Shown: positions 24,997 to 39,801, counted from the stretch's first letter. The stretch is 64,000 nt of DNA from Nautilus pompilius (GCA_018389105.1 JACATO010002186.1:1378501-1442500), one strand, 5' to 3'. Made by a program: numbers and translations. Notes: generated by a model from the letters alone, not told the origin.

Positions 24997-27900
24997 TTCA
25001 TAAAACTAAGTCCATTATACAATTTTAGAATTTAGAATTTAAAACCCTAACTAAATGCATGACGATATTCAATGCCATAAAAACAGGGTAAATTCTTAAT
25101 GCTTTATGTGTTAACTGTATTTGCATCCTTTGAATAATAATCAAGCTACAACCTATACCATATACTACCTACTCTCCAATGTTTGATGAATTCTATTATT
25201 CCACTTAATAATCCATGTAGGAAATTTTGCTTATATTATGTCGTCAAATTATACATATTTCTGACAATAATGTTTAACAATATTGAATGTACATTTATCT
25301 GTAATGTAATTTAATGTTTAATGTAGCAGATAGTTGACCAGCAGATTTTGTATTATTTTAAATCTGCTATGGAAAATATTTTATATATTAAATGATAGTG
25401 TGTTCCAGATTCAGATGTTATTTTACAAATACAGTGAAAACTATAAAACTTGCTATAAATGTAGAAGTACAAAGGATATCAACTAAAGGATGCTGCTGCC
25501 ACTAAAAGAAAAATTAATTTGCAAGATTTACAAGATAAAATTAAGAATTTGGAGTTTAAGAGTAAAGATGGAAGAAAGTTTGTAAAATAGGTGTAACAGA
25601 TGAAGATAGAGAGGTTATAAAAAATGATGCTAATATGTGTGAGCATGATAAAAAATAATGAATATGAAGAAATAGATTTAACAAATGTCGATGAAACAGA
25701 GGATGGAAAAGAAAAAGCTTGGTATAAAAATGATGACGACTTAAAAGTATTGGAAGAGCAAATAAAAGATTTAAAAGAAGAGATATGATTAGCTACAAAA
25801 CAAACAGAAAAGTATCAATATTGGAGATTATGCAACTTGCTAAAAATAAAAAATTTTAAAGTTATAAAACTCAATTTTCTTTTTGTAACTATATGGTTTT
25901 AATTTGCAGTGTATAGAGATCAATGCAATTGCTCATGAACTTTATAACCTAAGCCAATGATAATTTTTATATATTGTATGATGAATAGCTTTAATAGTAT
26001 GTGTATGTGCATGCGTGTGCGTGGTGTGTTTTTTTTGTTTAACAGTTTCTTTGTCTAAAGATACAGGAAAAGACACTTTTATCAACTGGAATAGCAGTGT
26101 CAGAACTATCCCAAATGTGGCTATAAAAAATGTATTAGCAGTTACAAAGTAATATCTTCAGATAACCTACCTTGATTTAATTAGCTATGTCATTTCATTC
26201 AGCATTCTTTCTACATGCTCTTGACAAAGTCTAACTTGAAATTTAAGAGTGCTATCATAAGAAAATTGCTCAAGGTATTTTTCACTTATTTTTGTTGTCA
26301 TATTTCAGCAAAAACATGATGTGCATTTTCTGTAAGAAAATCATAACAAATTTACCAGTCATAACAGTTAGCAAGATACTGAACAAGTTGCTGTATATAA
26401 AAGAAAATCTCCAAAGAACAGGTTATAAACAAGCATAATTTTCTGTATAGGATATAGTATGCAACATGCAAATCAAAGAAAATGTGTTTAATACAGCAAT
26501 TAAGATTATATGAATATTAAAAGTATTTCTTAAAAATCTACTTATCTAGAATCATACTTAAGAAATAGCTTCTTTTTTATTTAAATAAAAATGTTAATTA
26601 CTGATAACTTCTGAAATAAAAGAAAGCATGATAAAAAGAACCCTTAGAATTGTTGCTCCATTAAATATAGATCTTACATGTTGCCATGCGTATAGATATA
26701 TTTTAACATTTGTTGTAAATCTATAAGATTTCCTTTCATCAAGCACATGGACTAATATATTTTGATGACTGGTCAAATTTCACAACAACTTACCACATGG
26801 GATAGACATATGATAGATAGTACACTACAGAAAAGCAAGTGGCAAACATTGTAAGGTAATCCATCATTAGAAAAAGTCTTGCAGCATAATAAGTATTTTC
26901 TAACATGTAATACTGACAGTATACTGTTATTTTTCATCTTTTATTTCAAATAATAACAATTAAAATAGAAAACAAATTATTACAATATTTAAAATCTACA
27001 AAATAATCTTGAGTTTTATCAGTCCAAAAGTAAAGTTTTTTTACCAACTTCAAAACTACATGCATTATTGCTCTGTACATACAATAAAGCACCTTTATTT
27101 GGCAATTTCCAGGTTCCTCAATTTAAATTTGTTGTTTATCTCATTACTCCTTTATAAAAGGATCCTACAATACACTGATTTCTAATGGCATATTTTTAAA
27201 TGGTTGAGCTACATTTTTTCCTTCACCTTATTCTCTACTATAAATTTTTGGAAAGGTAGCATATTTCATGTAGGAGAATTGAATAAAACTTTTGGAAAAG
27301 ATTATATTCAAGGCTTCTCAGTAGATAAGTGTATGCCATTACTTTTACAAGTTTTGAGTTAAAATCTCAATAAGATTTGTATTTCTTAACTTTCTTTTAA
27401 TTTTTATTCACTACAAATCCATAAAAGCATACTTATGTAACTATAAAATACAGATCCATACCATAATAATTGGAACACTATAGGTTTCACAAATGTACAT
27501 TTATACTGTTCATTGGTTAGGGCACAATGCTCAGAGCAGCTCTTGCATTATGTAGAGTTCATATAAAGACCATGGAATCACAACACTGCTCCAAATTTGC
27601 CATGCTTGATATGGTTGTAGACACACTGGTTCAAAAAATTTAACCAATATTTCTATATTTTCTTCTTCCATGAATAGCACTGGCTACAGTTATGATGATA
27701 GTTCATGAAGCTGCATAGTGCTATGGTTACTGCTAACAATGTTGCCATTCCTGAACCTTAAAAAGCTTGATACCTTTGTCTGCAGCAAAAAATAAAAAAC
27801 TCCAAGTAGAACTCATCTGTTTAGTTGTGGGAAAAAACAAGGCACCTGAAGGAAACTCATGTTGATAGGCCAGTATAAAGAGCAAGAAGAAACCATAATA

Positions 27901-29470
27901 AAAGATGTGATATAAATGGCAAAAGTATGCTTCATCTGTGAAAATTATGAACTGTCAATATGCAGACTGCACCAGGAAAAGCAATGATCTTACTCATAAC
28001 TGTCACCAAAGTCTTCCATCAAGAAACCTAGAGCTGTTGTACGACACTGACTTAGTAATGCTGATGCTCCAGGAGCTGAAAAGGAAATCTGGCAGTCACT
28101 GAAAATTGTTTCAACTAGTCCAAGATGAATTATTCAATGTACAACAACTGCAAACAGGAATATTAAAAATGTGGATAAACAGCATCAAATCAGCCAATTA
28201 CCCAACAGAAAGTTAAATGGGAAAACAAATCAGCTACCATGTCACACTTTCTAAGAAAGTGGGTCTGCTGCCTACCTCAGTGACTCGAGATATGTAAATC
28301 ATAAGTAAACTCACTTTTTTGGCGGTGTTCAAGTTATTATCACAGGAATATTACACATTTTATTTAACAATCAGTTTTCTAAATGTGAAAAAATAATAAG
28401 TAAGTCTACTACTCTTAAGTTATTAAGATCAAAAAATACTTAAATTACTCAAGTACTTATGTGAATTACTTTTGCAAGTTTTTAGTCTGTTTTTGTTTTT
28501 TATTATAGTAAATCGCTAAGCATAAAAATATACAAAATTGCCATGGTAAAAGTTTTTGGAAAAGAGACCTTCAGACACATAACTGAAAAAATACTTCTTT
28601 GATAAAATAGTAATGACATTTCACTGAGGTCATGATGATAATTCATTTATTATTAATTAGTGACATTACATAGCTATAAGGAATAAGTATTTTAACACAA
28701 TTCAAATCCAGTTTTGCTAAATCTATTTTAGTTTATACCAACTATATTTAAATTTTGAATATTTCTATATGTGATACTAATGAAAATATTTTTCAAATTG
28801 AAAATAGTTTTGTAAATATTTGTTTTAGTATAAATTACCATCTGTATCACACAATGAACTACAGTTAAACAATGAAAACAGTCAATACCAGCATTATGTA
28901 ATTTCCAATAAGTGCACTGGTTTAGATTTTCAAAATAAATTACAATACCAAAAAAAACATAGTTGCTTTAGAATTAAATGATAAATAAAAACTTCCACAG
29001 AAGAAAAAATTATAAAGATTTTTACTTATGATTATTTATGTCCTTCAAGTACCTGAACACAATTTAGAATAATTTTATAAAGCTAACCAAGTCCTCAATA
29101 TTAAAAAAATATCTTTACTATTTCATCACTTTAAATGAAACACATGAAGCATTTTCTAATAGTCTGACTCAGTTTACCTTAATTCCTGAAACACTCAAAT
29201 GCTTGCTAACCTCTACATTCATTAAAAAGTTAACAGTTGGTATAAAATGAATATCTTTTTTCTGAAGCAAAATCTTGACTTTTCTGTCAAATAATTAAAA
29301 TAGTTATTAAAAGTTTTATTGCTGTATATGTGGTCACCATATCATTTTCTTCATTTATTGAAGTATTCTTGGCTTTAATGCCTACAGCATAATAGTAGTA
29401 TTTGCTGGAAAGAACTTTGACTACATTGATTATCCTTAAATCAGCTGTAGTGAAGGTACATTATCCATAT
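24997..29470. other. AT-rich non-coding DNA
   Basis: No known gene is visible. One small acidic open frame at 25,645-25,788 is listed separately. The 27,490-28,310 stretch is of higher complexity than its surroundings and may be an old element, but I could not match it. Poly-T and A-rich runs are scattered throughout. Confidence 0.65.
25645..25788 (+). CDS. small unrecognised acidic open frame (possible element relic)
   Basis: Forty-seven codons run from ATG to TGA, starting MIKNNEYEEIDLTNVDETED and ending in DLKVLEEQIKDLKEEI, a heptad-like pattern that could form a coiled coil. Just upstream, in a different frame, KRKINLQDLQDKIKNLEFKS has similar character. Such acidic-then-helical sequence can be part of a decayed element or simply reflect an A-rich purine strand. 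No splice sites or promoter are evident. I do not recognise it and consider real coding unlikely. Confidence 0.15.
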   Translation: MIKNNEYEEIDLTNVDETEDGKEKAWYKNDDDLKVLEEQIKDLKEEI

Positions 29471-29471
29471 A

Positions 29472-30738
29472 TGAGGTCTGTCTAAAAAGTATCCAACTTT
29501 ATTTTCTGCTGTGGGAAGTAATGACGTTAGGGAGGCAAAAGTGTGCATAGTGGAGCCACATGCCTTCATGTGCATGCATGGTTTTTGGCGGGCTTGCTGG
29601 ATGTGTTAGTCGCTGTCAGGCAGCCAGCATGTGAGGTGCTGTATCACTTACTCATCGCATTTTCATTTCGCCCATGACAGAACGCGTGGAGCAAAGATCT
29701 TGCATCAAATTTTGCCAAAAGCTTAGAGATACCCAAGCAGAAACAATTCGCAAAATTCAACAGGCTTTTGGTGACAATGCATGGGTGTTACCCAAATAAA
29801 AGAATGGTACAACAGGTTCAAAGATGGCCGCACATCAGTGGAGAGTGACCAGCATTCTGGGAGGCCATCAACCAGCCACAATACAGTTATCGAGAAAGTG
29901 CTCGTCATTTGGCGGTGCAGGAAATTGGTGAAGAGGTTTGGATCAGTAAAGATTCTGCACATGCAATTTTAAAGGAGGATTTTGGCTTGCACTGTGCACA
30001 AACTGCTTTCTCAGGAACAACAACTACTTCGTCTTGAGGTTGTGCAGGACCTGCTGGATACTGCAAACAGGGATCCTGAGTTCCAGAATACCATGATAAC
30101 TGGAGATGAGACATGGGTGTACGGGTACTACCCAGAAACCAAAGTTCAGTCATCACATTGGAAGCACCCAACATTGCCAAGGTCCAGAAAAAAATCAAGG
30201 TGATGCTGACAGTTCTCGTTGACTACCAAGGCGTTGTGCATCACGAATATGCATCAGGACAAACAGTTACAAAGGAGTACTATCAGGAAGTCCTCCGACG
30301 TCTTCGTGATGCAGTTTGGCGCAAGAGAGCAGATCTGTGGGCCTTGCAAAACTGGCAGCTGCATCATGACAACACCCCGGCTCATTCGTCGCAGCTGATC
30401 TAAGGATTCTTGGCAAAGAAGGGTATTTTGCTCATTCGCCAGGCTGCCTACTCTCCAGACATGGCTCCTCCTGACTTCTGGTTGTTCCCAAAAATGAAGA
30501 TGCCACTGAAAGGCTCCCGCTTTGAGAGCTAAGAGGACATCATGTGGAATGTGATGGCGGAGCTGAGAGCCATTCCGGAAGAAGCATTCCAGACGTGCTT
30601 CGAACAGTGGAAGGATCGCTGGACGAAGTGTGTGGAGGCACAAGGGGCCTACTTCGAAGGGGATTAGCAATTGAACCCCAGCAAGTATGTAAATTTTTTT
30701 TCCCGGCCTAAGGTCGGATACTTTTTTGACAGACCTTG
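29472..30738 (+). mobile_element. mariner element with matching ends
   Basis: The element is 1,267 bp, flanked by TA (29,470-29,471 and 30,739-30,740). Its inverted ends of about 28 bp read TGAGGTCTGTCTAAAAAG at the left and CAAGGTCTGTCAAAAAAG as the reverse complement of the right, continuing into TATCC. The transposase relic lies on the plus strand. This is a different mariner lineage from the 23.7-kb copy, with different ends and different protein. It is richer in CpG than its flanks. Confidence 0.93.
29674..30666 (+). pseudogene. mariner transposase pseudogene
   Basis: The start is MTERVEQRSCIKFCQKL at 29,674. A frameshift near 29,785 leads into MGVTQIKEWYNRFKDGR, followed by HSGRPSTSHNTVIEKV, the N-terminal helix-turn-helix. 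After more shifts come TVHKLLSQEQQLLRLEV, ITGDETWVYGY (first aspartate), LHHDNTPAHSSQLI (second) and, after an in-frame TAA at about 30,401, YSPDMAPPDFWLFPKMK (third). The end is QGAYFEGD with the stop at 30,664-30,666. A further stop replaces a codon near 30,530. All three catalytic aspartates remain, but at least two stops and three shifts separate them. The order and total length match an ordinary mariner transposase of about 330 residues. Confidence 0.9.
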
Positions 30739-30740
30739 TA

Positions 30741-33700
30741 TCATGTGTTTGTGCTACAAAAAGCTACTGGCAGAAAACAACAGGCAATGCCATTCTTAGG
30801 CTTCAGGAAGCCTGGCATTTTTCTTTTCAACAGTTTTTGCTCATGCATGCTTACTTTTTGCAAGATTTACACTAAATAGCCAGATTTCAAAAAGTTCTTC
30901 ATAGTTGAAGCACCGCTCCCTCCACTAAAGTTAAATCCTTTAACAAAATAGCAAGCAGTCTTTGCAATACACAATTAGCCAGTTGAATAAAGTTGGGCAA
31001 ACCAAGTTCTTTTGCAAAAGCTAGTACAATATAACTGCCTGAATTATAGAACTTTACATAAGAATGACCTTTGAACAAATTGGTTCAATCTACTGCCATG
31101 AAAGCTGGTTAAGTCGATGAAATTTCCACTTGTCAAGAATCCTTTTTATTATTCATCTACATTCACATCAATTTTGGATATAAATTTCTTTCTTTAATAA
31201 AGTGTTAAAGATTGTCTATCTGTCATCATGACTTTCACAATCAAATGTTTGTTTTTCTATGGTCTGTTTAACATTGATTTGTACATTAAACTTATCTTTT
31301 CACCAAGCTCTGTTCTTCACTTAAGTGATTTTTCAATACATTCCTCACACACACAAGAAACACTAGTACTGTGAAAAACTACAACAAATCATAGTATGCA
31401 AATAATTTTTTCCACATTCAGATTGTTTAAAATATATGCATTGCTTAAGCATAAACTTTATTAATTCCAGAAAATGCATTATCTGTCATCGTGTTAAAAA
31501 GAACATGAAACCCAATGTTATTTGTCAGTTAAGATACTTTGAAGACTGACAACTTCAGACTTTGCAAAAATGTTATTATAGGTTACATCACAGAATGAGG
31601 AAATAACAATGCTTGAATTTCAGAAACCAATGATGATGCTAGATAAAACAAAGCCATCAAAAAATGTTCTTTGGCAAGACATTGTTGCATGTGTGCTAAA
31701 AGATAAATGCCAATATTCAGAGATAAGAAAACTTCTTCACGGGTACTGACAGCAACAGAAATAGTAAAAACACAGCAGTTTTTTTTTGAAAATTTCTTTT
31801 TAATAACACCAAAAAGGGGGGGGGCACTTTGCTAGTTACTCTGGGGTGATTGTTGACAGGTTTCATTGTATCATTTATTTAACTAACCAACATGAGAAAA
31901 ATGAAATTAGATGGCAGTAATAGTTTAAAAGATGTTTGTAGTTTCTTCAGTGAGTTTTAACATAGGGCTATTATTTTATGTTACTATGCATGATGGCCAT
32001 ACTATCATTTTCACTTAAGTTCACATTCACTGTTATCATGAAAATCAAGCAACATCAATGTTATGCTAAACTTATTTTATTACCACACAGAATATATGAA
32101 GTAATATGAACTAATCATTTGTTAAATGAATTATAAAAAAGGGACATCTAATCACCATTCTGAAGACAATTGTTAAATTGCCTACTTTGTAAAAATATAC
32201 GCAGTTTAAACATACAAAATACATTAAGTGTTCCCCCCCACAAATTATAGTTAATGATCTCAATATTTACAAAAGGCATTCCACTTGTAGCATCAAAGGT
32301 TAACTTAAAAAAATCTAATGAGCATGTGGAATAGACTCATCAGACATAACTATTTTGACATATTTCTATTTTTGAGAATACTATTTTAAAAATTTAACAG
32401 CACATCATCATGAATCCCTTGATAATTAATAGCCTATAATTATAACTGTTTTTTTTTTTTTTTGCTTAATGGCCATTCAGTAGCACTAGGCATGCTCCTG
32501 AACAGACTCTTATATGATAAAATTAAATAATTTGTTTTGGTAGGATAAGAACAGAGAATAAATTTAAGCAAGCAAAAGAAAAAAAATTAACTTGCCAGTC
32601 TACTAAAGTATTTGTTTTAATTAATCTAATTATTAATTAAGTAAACAAACTCACCTCAGATGTCTTTTAATTTAATTTCTTTTGCTGCAATAAGAATCAA
32701 TAAACTTTTAAAACTTTTTTATGTAAATAAATTCACAACATATGATCTTACCACAGCTAAAGATTATTTTTTTTTAATTTAGAATTTATATATGCTTTTC
32801 TTGCTTGTCAATCTGCTTATGTGAATATAAAGCATTTTCCAGAATTTTCATGATTAATTTATGCTCCAAGACTACTTAGAATTTCCAAGATCAACTGTTT
32901 TTAGAACTTTGAAAAATGTTTTAGTTTCTTCAGTAATTTTTGTAAAATATTCTTTTTATATTTAATACTTTAAAAATAGTCTTCATAATTCCAGAAGTAA
33001 TTTCAAGTCTGACTTTTCAATTTTTTTTTTCAGTCTGGTCAAATGAAATTTTCAACCAATATAATTGTTTTGTATTTTTCCAGCATAACGGCAATCTTTT
33101 GTAGCATATATCCTTAGTATAATTTCTCTAGTTTTCTGGTAAGAACACATTAATCTTAATAAAATTAGCAATATTAAAAGAATGATTATAACTAAAATAA
33201 ATTATTAAAGTTTTCATAGTTTGACAATAGAGGTAAAAAAAAAATCCACAATGGTTAATCACTAAAATTACAAATACAACTAATAACTTTTTTATTTACA
33301 TGATATCTATCAAGCAACAAACTGTTATATATTACATTTACAGTTAAATAAAATCCAAATTAACATTTTAGTATCATTTTTTTCTTTAGAAATTACTTAC
33401 TTTTTTTTTGTGTATGGCATGGACATTTTGTAAATATTTTCAAGATTCTTTTAGTCTACCAAATTCAGAAATTCAGTAAACCAGAAAGTACAAGATTAAA
33501 CTGAATGATACTAAAATAAATATAATAAATAAAATAAGGCAGTCATCAGTCACTTGGGCAGTCAGTCTACAGTTGAAATAAGGTAATGTTATTTTTGGTT
33601 TTCAACTGTGGGCATCACATGAGAAATTTTCCACGATAACTATAAGCCTGTGCTGCACTCACTTCTTATAAGTATTTTAAAAACAATTTTATTAATAATT

Positions 33701-34186
33701 AAACTTTCACAATATATAAACCAAACGGCACACTAATTGGGATTGTACAAATTAGATAACTTGGATATCAGGTCACATCTGTTCACAAATCTGAAGAGCT
33801 AGTCTATATTTTGCAGTCAAATTTCATGACACTAATTGATGGGTTTTTAAGCAAATGCATGGAAACAAAATTAGCTCTCCCCCCCCCTTTTCATACCACA
33901 GGTAGAATATTGTTTATTTAATTTAAAATTAAAAGTAAATAGATAAAAATACATATTCAAACTAAATAAGTCTTAAATAAGAGAAAAAAATCTCTAACTT
34001 TGCAAATACCAAAATATCACAACATCCGAAAAGCCAATTTCAAAAAGGCTAACAAGAATCTGACACCGATTTGTTTACAGTATTCGTGTATCTGATTCAA
34101 AACTGTGGCTGATATAATATTCATTTTGAAACTAGGGCTGACAAGATAATAGTCAATCTAGAATAATAATAATAATAATAATAATA

Positions 34187-34217
<31 letters not shown>

Positions 34218-37200
34218 GGTAAAGTTTTTATTAACATAACAACCTTAGATGCCCTCAACTACATTAGTAAAATAAACATTCAAAATTGTATTATTAACTA
34301 ATCAGGTAACTTGGTAGTTTTTAAATTGGAAAATTCCTACTTTGAACTACTGAAAGTTCTTTGATTTCTCTTTTTCTCTATGTTTTGGTAAAATTGTTAT
34401 AAAATGAATTCTACATTCACCTGATACTGTGTTTTAGGTCTTGAATTTTCCATAAAGTTTCTAGCCCTATTTTATTATCAGATCATCATTCTTGTCTTTT
34501 TAATAGCTTCAACAATTTTTAATTAAATTCTTATTGATAGCAATCATCTTATTATTATATACAATAAACACTAATATTTTAAAAAAAAACATACTACATC
34601 AATGTGCACATTCACACAACCAAATTGCTGTTTTAGTTTTAAAAACTCAATATGGTTGTTTAATATTTAGTTCACTTCTGCAAAGTACTGCTGTAGATTA
34701 AATGTTAAAATCATAAACACATCAGTTGCCTGAACAGAAATAGATAAGCACAGCTGATTTAGGAAAAATATGTTTCAACCTTCCTATTTTCATACATTTT
34801 AGCTCCCTTTAAAAATACCATCATTATGTTAATGTTCTTTATTTTTGAATATGTAAATAAATTAACTGTTTAGTGCGCATGTGTTTTCAACAATCGTCTT
34901 TTTAAGTATTATTTTGCTTTACTTTACTGATAATTATTAAGCAATAAAACACTAAATGTTTTTACTTAAGGATGGATTTTTTGTAAAGTGATACAGTTTT
35001 CAAAGTTTGGTGAAGCCCAGCAATCAATGGTTGGCTCCACCAAAATTCATCCAAAATTTTTGAATTCTCTTCTAAGAAGCACTGATAAATCTTAGAGACA
35101 AGGAAATTTTTTAAGGAAAATTATAACACTAATAATATTGTTAGAATTTAAAATATAATTTGTATATTATAAGTTAATATCTCATGCAACTTGGAAATTT
35201 TAGACTTTCACAATCCCCCAAGCAGGAACTGTCATTTGACATGAACGCACATGCTTTTGTGCACTTACAGTTATATATATTAGATTTTAGAAAATGCACG
35301 AACAATCAATTTTAGAAAATGAAAATATTTACTTGATGTTAACTGCCAAAAAAAATACTACAAGCAACATATGTGAGAGACAGAAAACAAGTAAATTTAA
35401 TATTAAATAATTTGCAAATTAGTTAGTTTTATTTTTCTTTTTGCCAGTAAAAACTGGTTTGACTTTAGAAGTAATCAGTTTTAAACCTTTTGCTTTCTGG
35501 TCATGCTCCAACACAAGGAATAAGTAGAGAAAAGATGCCTTAATGAGTTTTCCCAGAATTGAAAAGAAAAAATTTGGGAGGGCACCTATTGGTTATAATG
35601 GTTATGACAGAAAAGAAATTCAGCACTAAGTAATCAATGTATTATAAAAATTTAATGAAAGCCCAAAAGTTCTTATGTTATTTCTTTTTTCTTGTGTATT
35701 CCATGAGAATGCTAATGAATAGCACTTCAGGGTAAATTCAATTCAGAAAGAACTGCAACTGAAACAGCTTAAAGAAAGAAGAAAAAAAAAGCATTATAGT
35801 AATGCAAAAAATTCCACCTTTCTTGTATACTTTGTGACTATCTTATATATCAAATAAATATGTTAAACATGTTAAGTTTACATTGTTTTCAGTAAGTTAA
35901 AGCTTACTTTTTGAATAAATGTTATAGCATTTGCTAGTTGGCATTTTATTAAAAAGTTCTTTACAGTCCTATTTAAAATCACACTGTATTATAAAAAAAA
36001 AAACTGCAGGAAATGAATACATAGACTAACTTCAAATTACTGATTCATTCAATGTTGATATCAATTTTTTTTAATCATTTCCTTTTGTTAAAAATTTATA
36101 AATCTAATTATTTTTATGATCAAAAATAATTTTGAAAAAAATCCAAACTGTGTTCATTATTTTGGCCAAAGTTCATAAGGGGACCTGCAACAATTAAACA
36201 AAATTAATATTAGAAGACATCTACCTTAAACTGAAAGTAGTAATTAATCTAAGTAAGACCTCGAACTCCAGATATTTTTACATGCATAATGATCCTTAAC
36301 TAAAAATTAAAAGCAAATGCAAAATCAGCAATCAAAATTAAACTTATTGCTTATTATGAATAAACCTGTAGGTTACTTCTGATAAAGTTGTCAATCATAA
36401 AACTAATATAGTTTTGCTTTTGTTCTTTATTTAAATGGTTTTTAATCTGCTTTATCTGCAACATATTGCAAAAACTGAATGCCAGTGCCATGGTTTTAAG
36501 AAACTTTCAGTCCATTTTTCTTTTAAAGAAGAAGAATCATCAGTTCAAGTTCTGTTAAATTATTTTACTATAAGGCATACAATCATCACCAACCCTACTT
36601 GATTGATATTCCACTATGACTTCATGCTAATTATTATTTTTTTTGCATCTCAATTCAAATGAGAAACAAATACAGCAAAAAAGACTAATGTATTTTAATT
36701 TTTTTTTTTACCATTACTTTAGTTTTAGTTCCAATCATCCAGTAAATTTGAGAAAATGCAAGTGATGAAAAAGTCTTTAACTTCTTTAGTCATTTAATTT
36801 TTTACCTTTCTCACTTTAAAAAAAATTAATTAAGCATTTAAAGTTAGCAATTAAAAAGCTTTCCACCATGAGAAATAGTGTAGTTTTCTGGTTTTTCTTT
36901 AATGGTATCAACTAGTTAGAAAAAACAAGTACTGTCACAAAAGTATTCAGCACTACACATTTAAGTGGAGTATACCAGTACAAGTTCACAAATATCTGCC
37001 TATCAAAAATTCTAATAATAAAAAATGGGTGTATTTTCCATTTAGTTAATGACAAAGTGAAAACTCCTCAAGTTATGCAAGTTTGCAATAAATCAAGAAA
37101 ATTTGCAAAGATTTTGCAGTCATTTCACTCTCTTATTCACAAACAACAGTTAAGAAATGCTATTGTTTTATAAAAACAATTAAAGTAACTATTGATGATT

Positions 37201-38600
37201 CAAATAACCCTTCATTTCTGATTTGGTGATTTTCAGTTTGAAGCATTTCTTTCTTTTAGAAAATAGTACACAATTTACTTCATTTTTTTTGTTGTTCATA
37301 TGAAATAAACGTTCTTTACTAATTATAATGCTAGGATATTCACAGGAAAACTAGTTAGTGCTATTTGAAACTATCCTGCCATGATAATTAATAAGATTAT
37401 CAGAAATATGTATATACAGCTTTAGTTTAAAATTTTTCCAGCAACTTTTGAGGTACTGTTTTTTTGTTTGTTTTTTTAAATAAAGACTTCATGGACCCTA
37501 AAATTTTGTCTTCAGTTGTTGTTTGAATATGCTTCAAAATACAGTAAGTAAGCAAGCTTTTATCATCTTTATCTAGAATATGAGCAATTATACAAGGGCA
37601 AGAAGTTTTACAATGTATGTAAAGTCTACATTTCTACATTAATAAGCATAACATGATAAACAGTTTAAGCATCCTGGCCTTACAGTTTATCTACATCCCC
37701 TTTATTTACATCTGAGAAAAATCATTTTATTAACTTGTAGTTTTCACTACATAAATTATTAGGTTATGCAACCAAAATCTCAATATGCCAAAAATTTTAA
37801 AAATTAAAAATTTATATCCTGCCAAGAAGACTTGTTTCTAGCAAGGTATAGTAGCCTTGTTTTGTTTTTGCTGTTGTTGTTTGCGAGTCTTTTATTTTAT
37901 CAATTAACTATACTTCCAAACTACTGTTCCTTATAGTATAATTAAATGAACCTTCTTTCTGATGTATCTAATTTGTTTCACTGGTGTATCTAATCTAAAG
38001 ACTGAATTCTTGTCTCAATGTTTTCAAATAAAGATGAATGCTGCAGATCAAAAGCTCAGTAGGAATTAAAGATTACATGATAGAAGTTATAAAAATAGAA
38101 TACAGCATGAATTCTACTTCATCTATTTACAGCTATTTGACTAGAGTAGAAATGAATTATCTTTGAAGCCTTTCAAGATTTTTTTTTTAACTTGTGGTGA
38201 CTAGAAATTAAACCAATACTCATGTATCTAATTAAGTTTAAACACCAGTATACACAAATGCATACATTAATGATTAAAACTGGCAAACTTTAGTTCTCTA
38301 ATTCTCAATTCCTGAATTTTAACCAAATTGACAAGGAACAAAGCAGTACAGATTTTCCAATTACTGTCAAATAGAAGAAAATACATACATAAGTAGTAGA
38401 AAAATTTCCAACCAAACATTAGTATTTTACATTTTCATTTTCTCTGGTGCTAAATAGCACTTATTCTTTTTCTGCTAATTACTACTTTACACCTACATTT
38501 CTCATCTAAACTGTTATTTTCATTATCTAAATATTATAGAGACCGCAAACAGAGATGTATAAATTTTGTCACTGTTATATCCATTACACAGTTTTCTGAG
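30741..38600. other. AT-rich, CpG-poor non-coding DNA
   Basis: I see no gene, no recognisable element and hardly any CpG over nearly 8 kb. Poly-T, poly-A and one AAT microsatellite are the only marked features. The lack of identifiable transposons is itself unlike the 6-31 kb part. It would fit a large intron. Confidence 0.75.
34162..34217. repeat. (AAT)n microsatellite
   Basis: About eighteen AAT units with a single interruption near 34,190. Confidence 0.95.
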
Positions 38601-39511
38601 TACATCTTGACCCAGGGTCGTGCTGTGGAGGAGTCCCCCTTCTGCAGAAAACAGAGCAGAAAAAGCTAAATAATGATGAAAGACGCAGTGCCAGCATTTT
38701 CTTTTCCAGACAATTTACGCTTTTAACTTAATTCATTATGTAGAGGGGGGGGGACAAAACACACACAGAACAACTTCAAAATTAAGTGGTTTTGATGCGT
38801 TTTCAGGCCTATTTCTATGCCTACCCAGCACATCTGATGTCATGGCAACCAGAACTGGTCAATGTCATGGATGCTGACCCTCTTTTCTCCCCCACCCCTC
38901 CCTCTCTCCACCATCCGCACGTGTTAAACAACTACTAAATCAATGATCAGACTGTTTTCACAACAACTGCAGCGAAGTAACTTCAGTTGTCTGCATCAGA
39001 ACCGGTCAGCCTCCGGATCCCACCGTGTACTCAGGGGTGGTACGAGTCGCCATCTCCTCCTCGGTCGGTTTACAAAGGAAGATCCTCACTGGAGGAGAGT
39101 AAATATTTTAAAAAACAAACAAAAAAATTTTTTTCTAAACCGCATAAAGGGTAAATAAACAATACAGTATAGTTGTTCTTGTTTGCCTTTCTGATGTTAC
39201 AAGGATAAGTTAGAGGGGGGGCAGGGAGTTTCGCTAACTTTAGTTGGTGATGGTTGGGTTAGGGGGGTTTTCTCCTTTCTTCTACCCCACAAATCATTCT
39301 GGGATCTTTCCAGCTTGCCTCACCCCCCGGGGGGGAGGATACCTCCAAACTTACTTCTCGTCATCCCCGGGCGGCGGCGGCGCGTTTACCAAACAATCTA
39401 GGGGTCTAGTGCTCCACTTCCCCAATAAACACTCTTAGGACCCCCTACTATTCCAGATTATGCATGCGGATGTCCGGCAGTGTTGCTTCACAGAGACTAT
39501 CTCCTCCTCCT

Positions 39512-39801
39512 CCCCCCCCCCCACACACACACACTTCCTTTTGTTGCCGTATCTAACAGAACCTTTTTGTTATTGTCCCCTAACTTGACGACACACACAC
39601 ACGCGATCCTCCCCCCCCCCCCTACAGCGGGCCTACGGGTAAGGATTTAGGGGAAACCGCGAGCTTACAAGGTAACAAGGCACCCCGCTGTCATCCTTTC
39701 GGTGTTGTTGGGTATGTCGGCGAGAAACTTCTTGCCCAAGTCCCCCCCCCCCCGACGGACGGGTGACGTCCCCGTCGCAGTCGTCGTCTCTCCCCCCCCC
39801 C
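39512..39801. repeat. cluster of long C runs (G runs on the minus strand)
   Basis: Four uninterrupted C runs of 10 to 12 bases lie at 39,512-39,522, 39,611-39,622, 39,742-39,753 and 39,792-39,801, with (CA)n between some of them. On the minus strand these are G runs able to form quadruplexes, and they would lie just inside the intron that follows the proposed minus-strand donor. Confidence 0.9.

Noticed and set aside
27490-28310. Possible old transposon between the two better-preserved mariners
   Set aside because: Translations on both strands gave no ordered set of motifs from any family I know.
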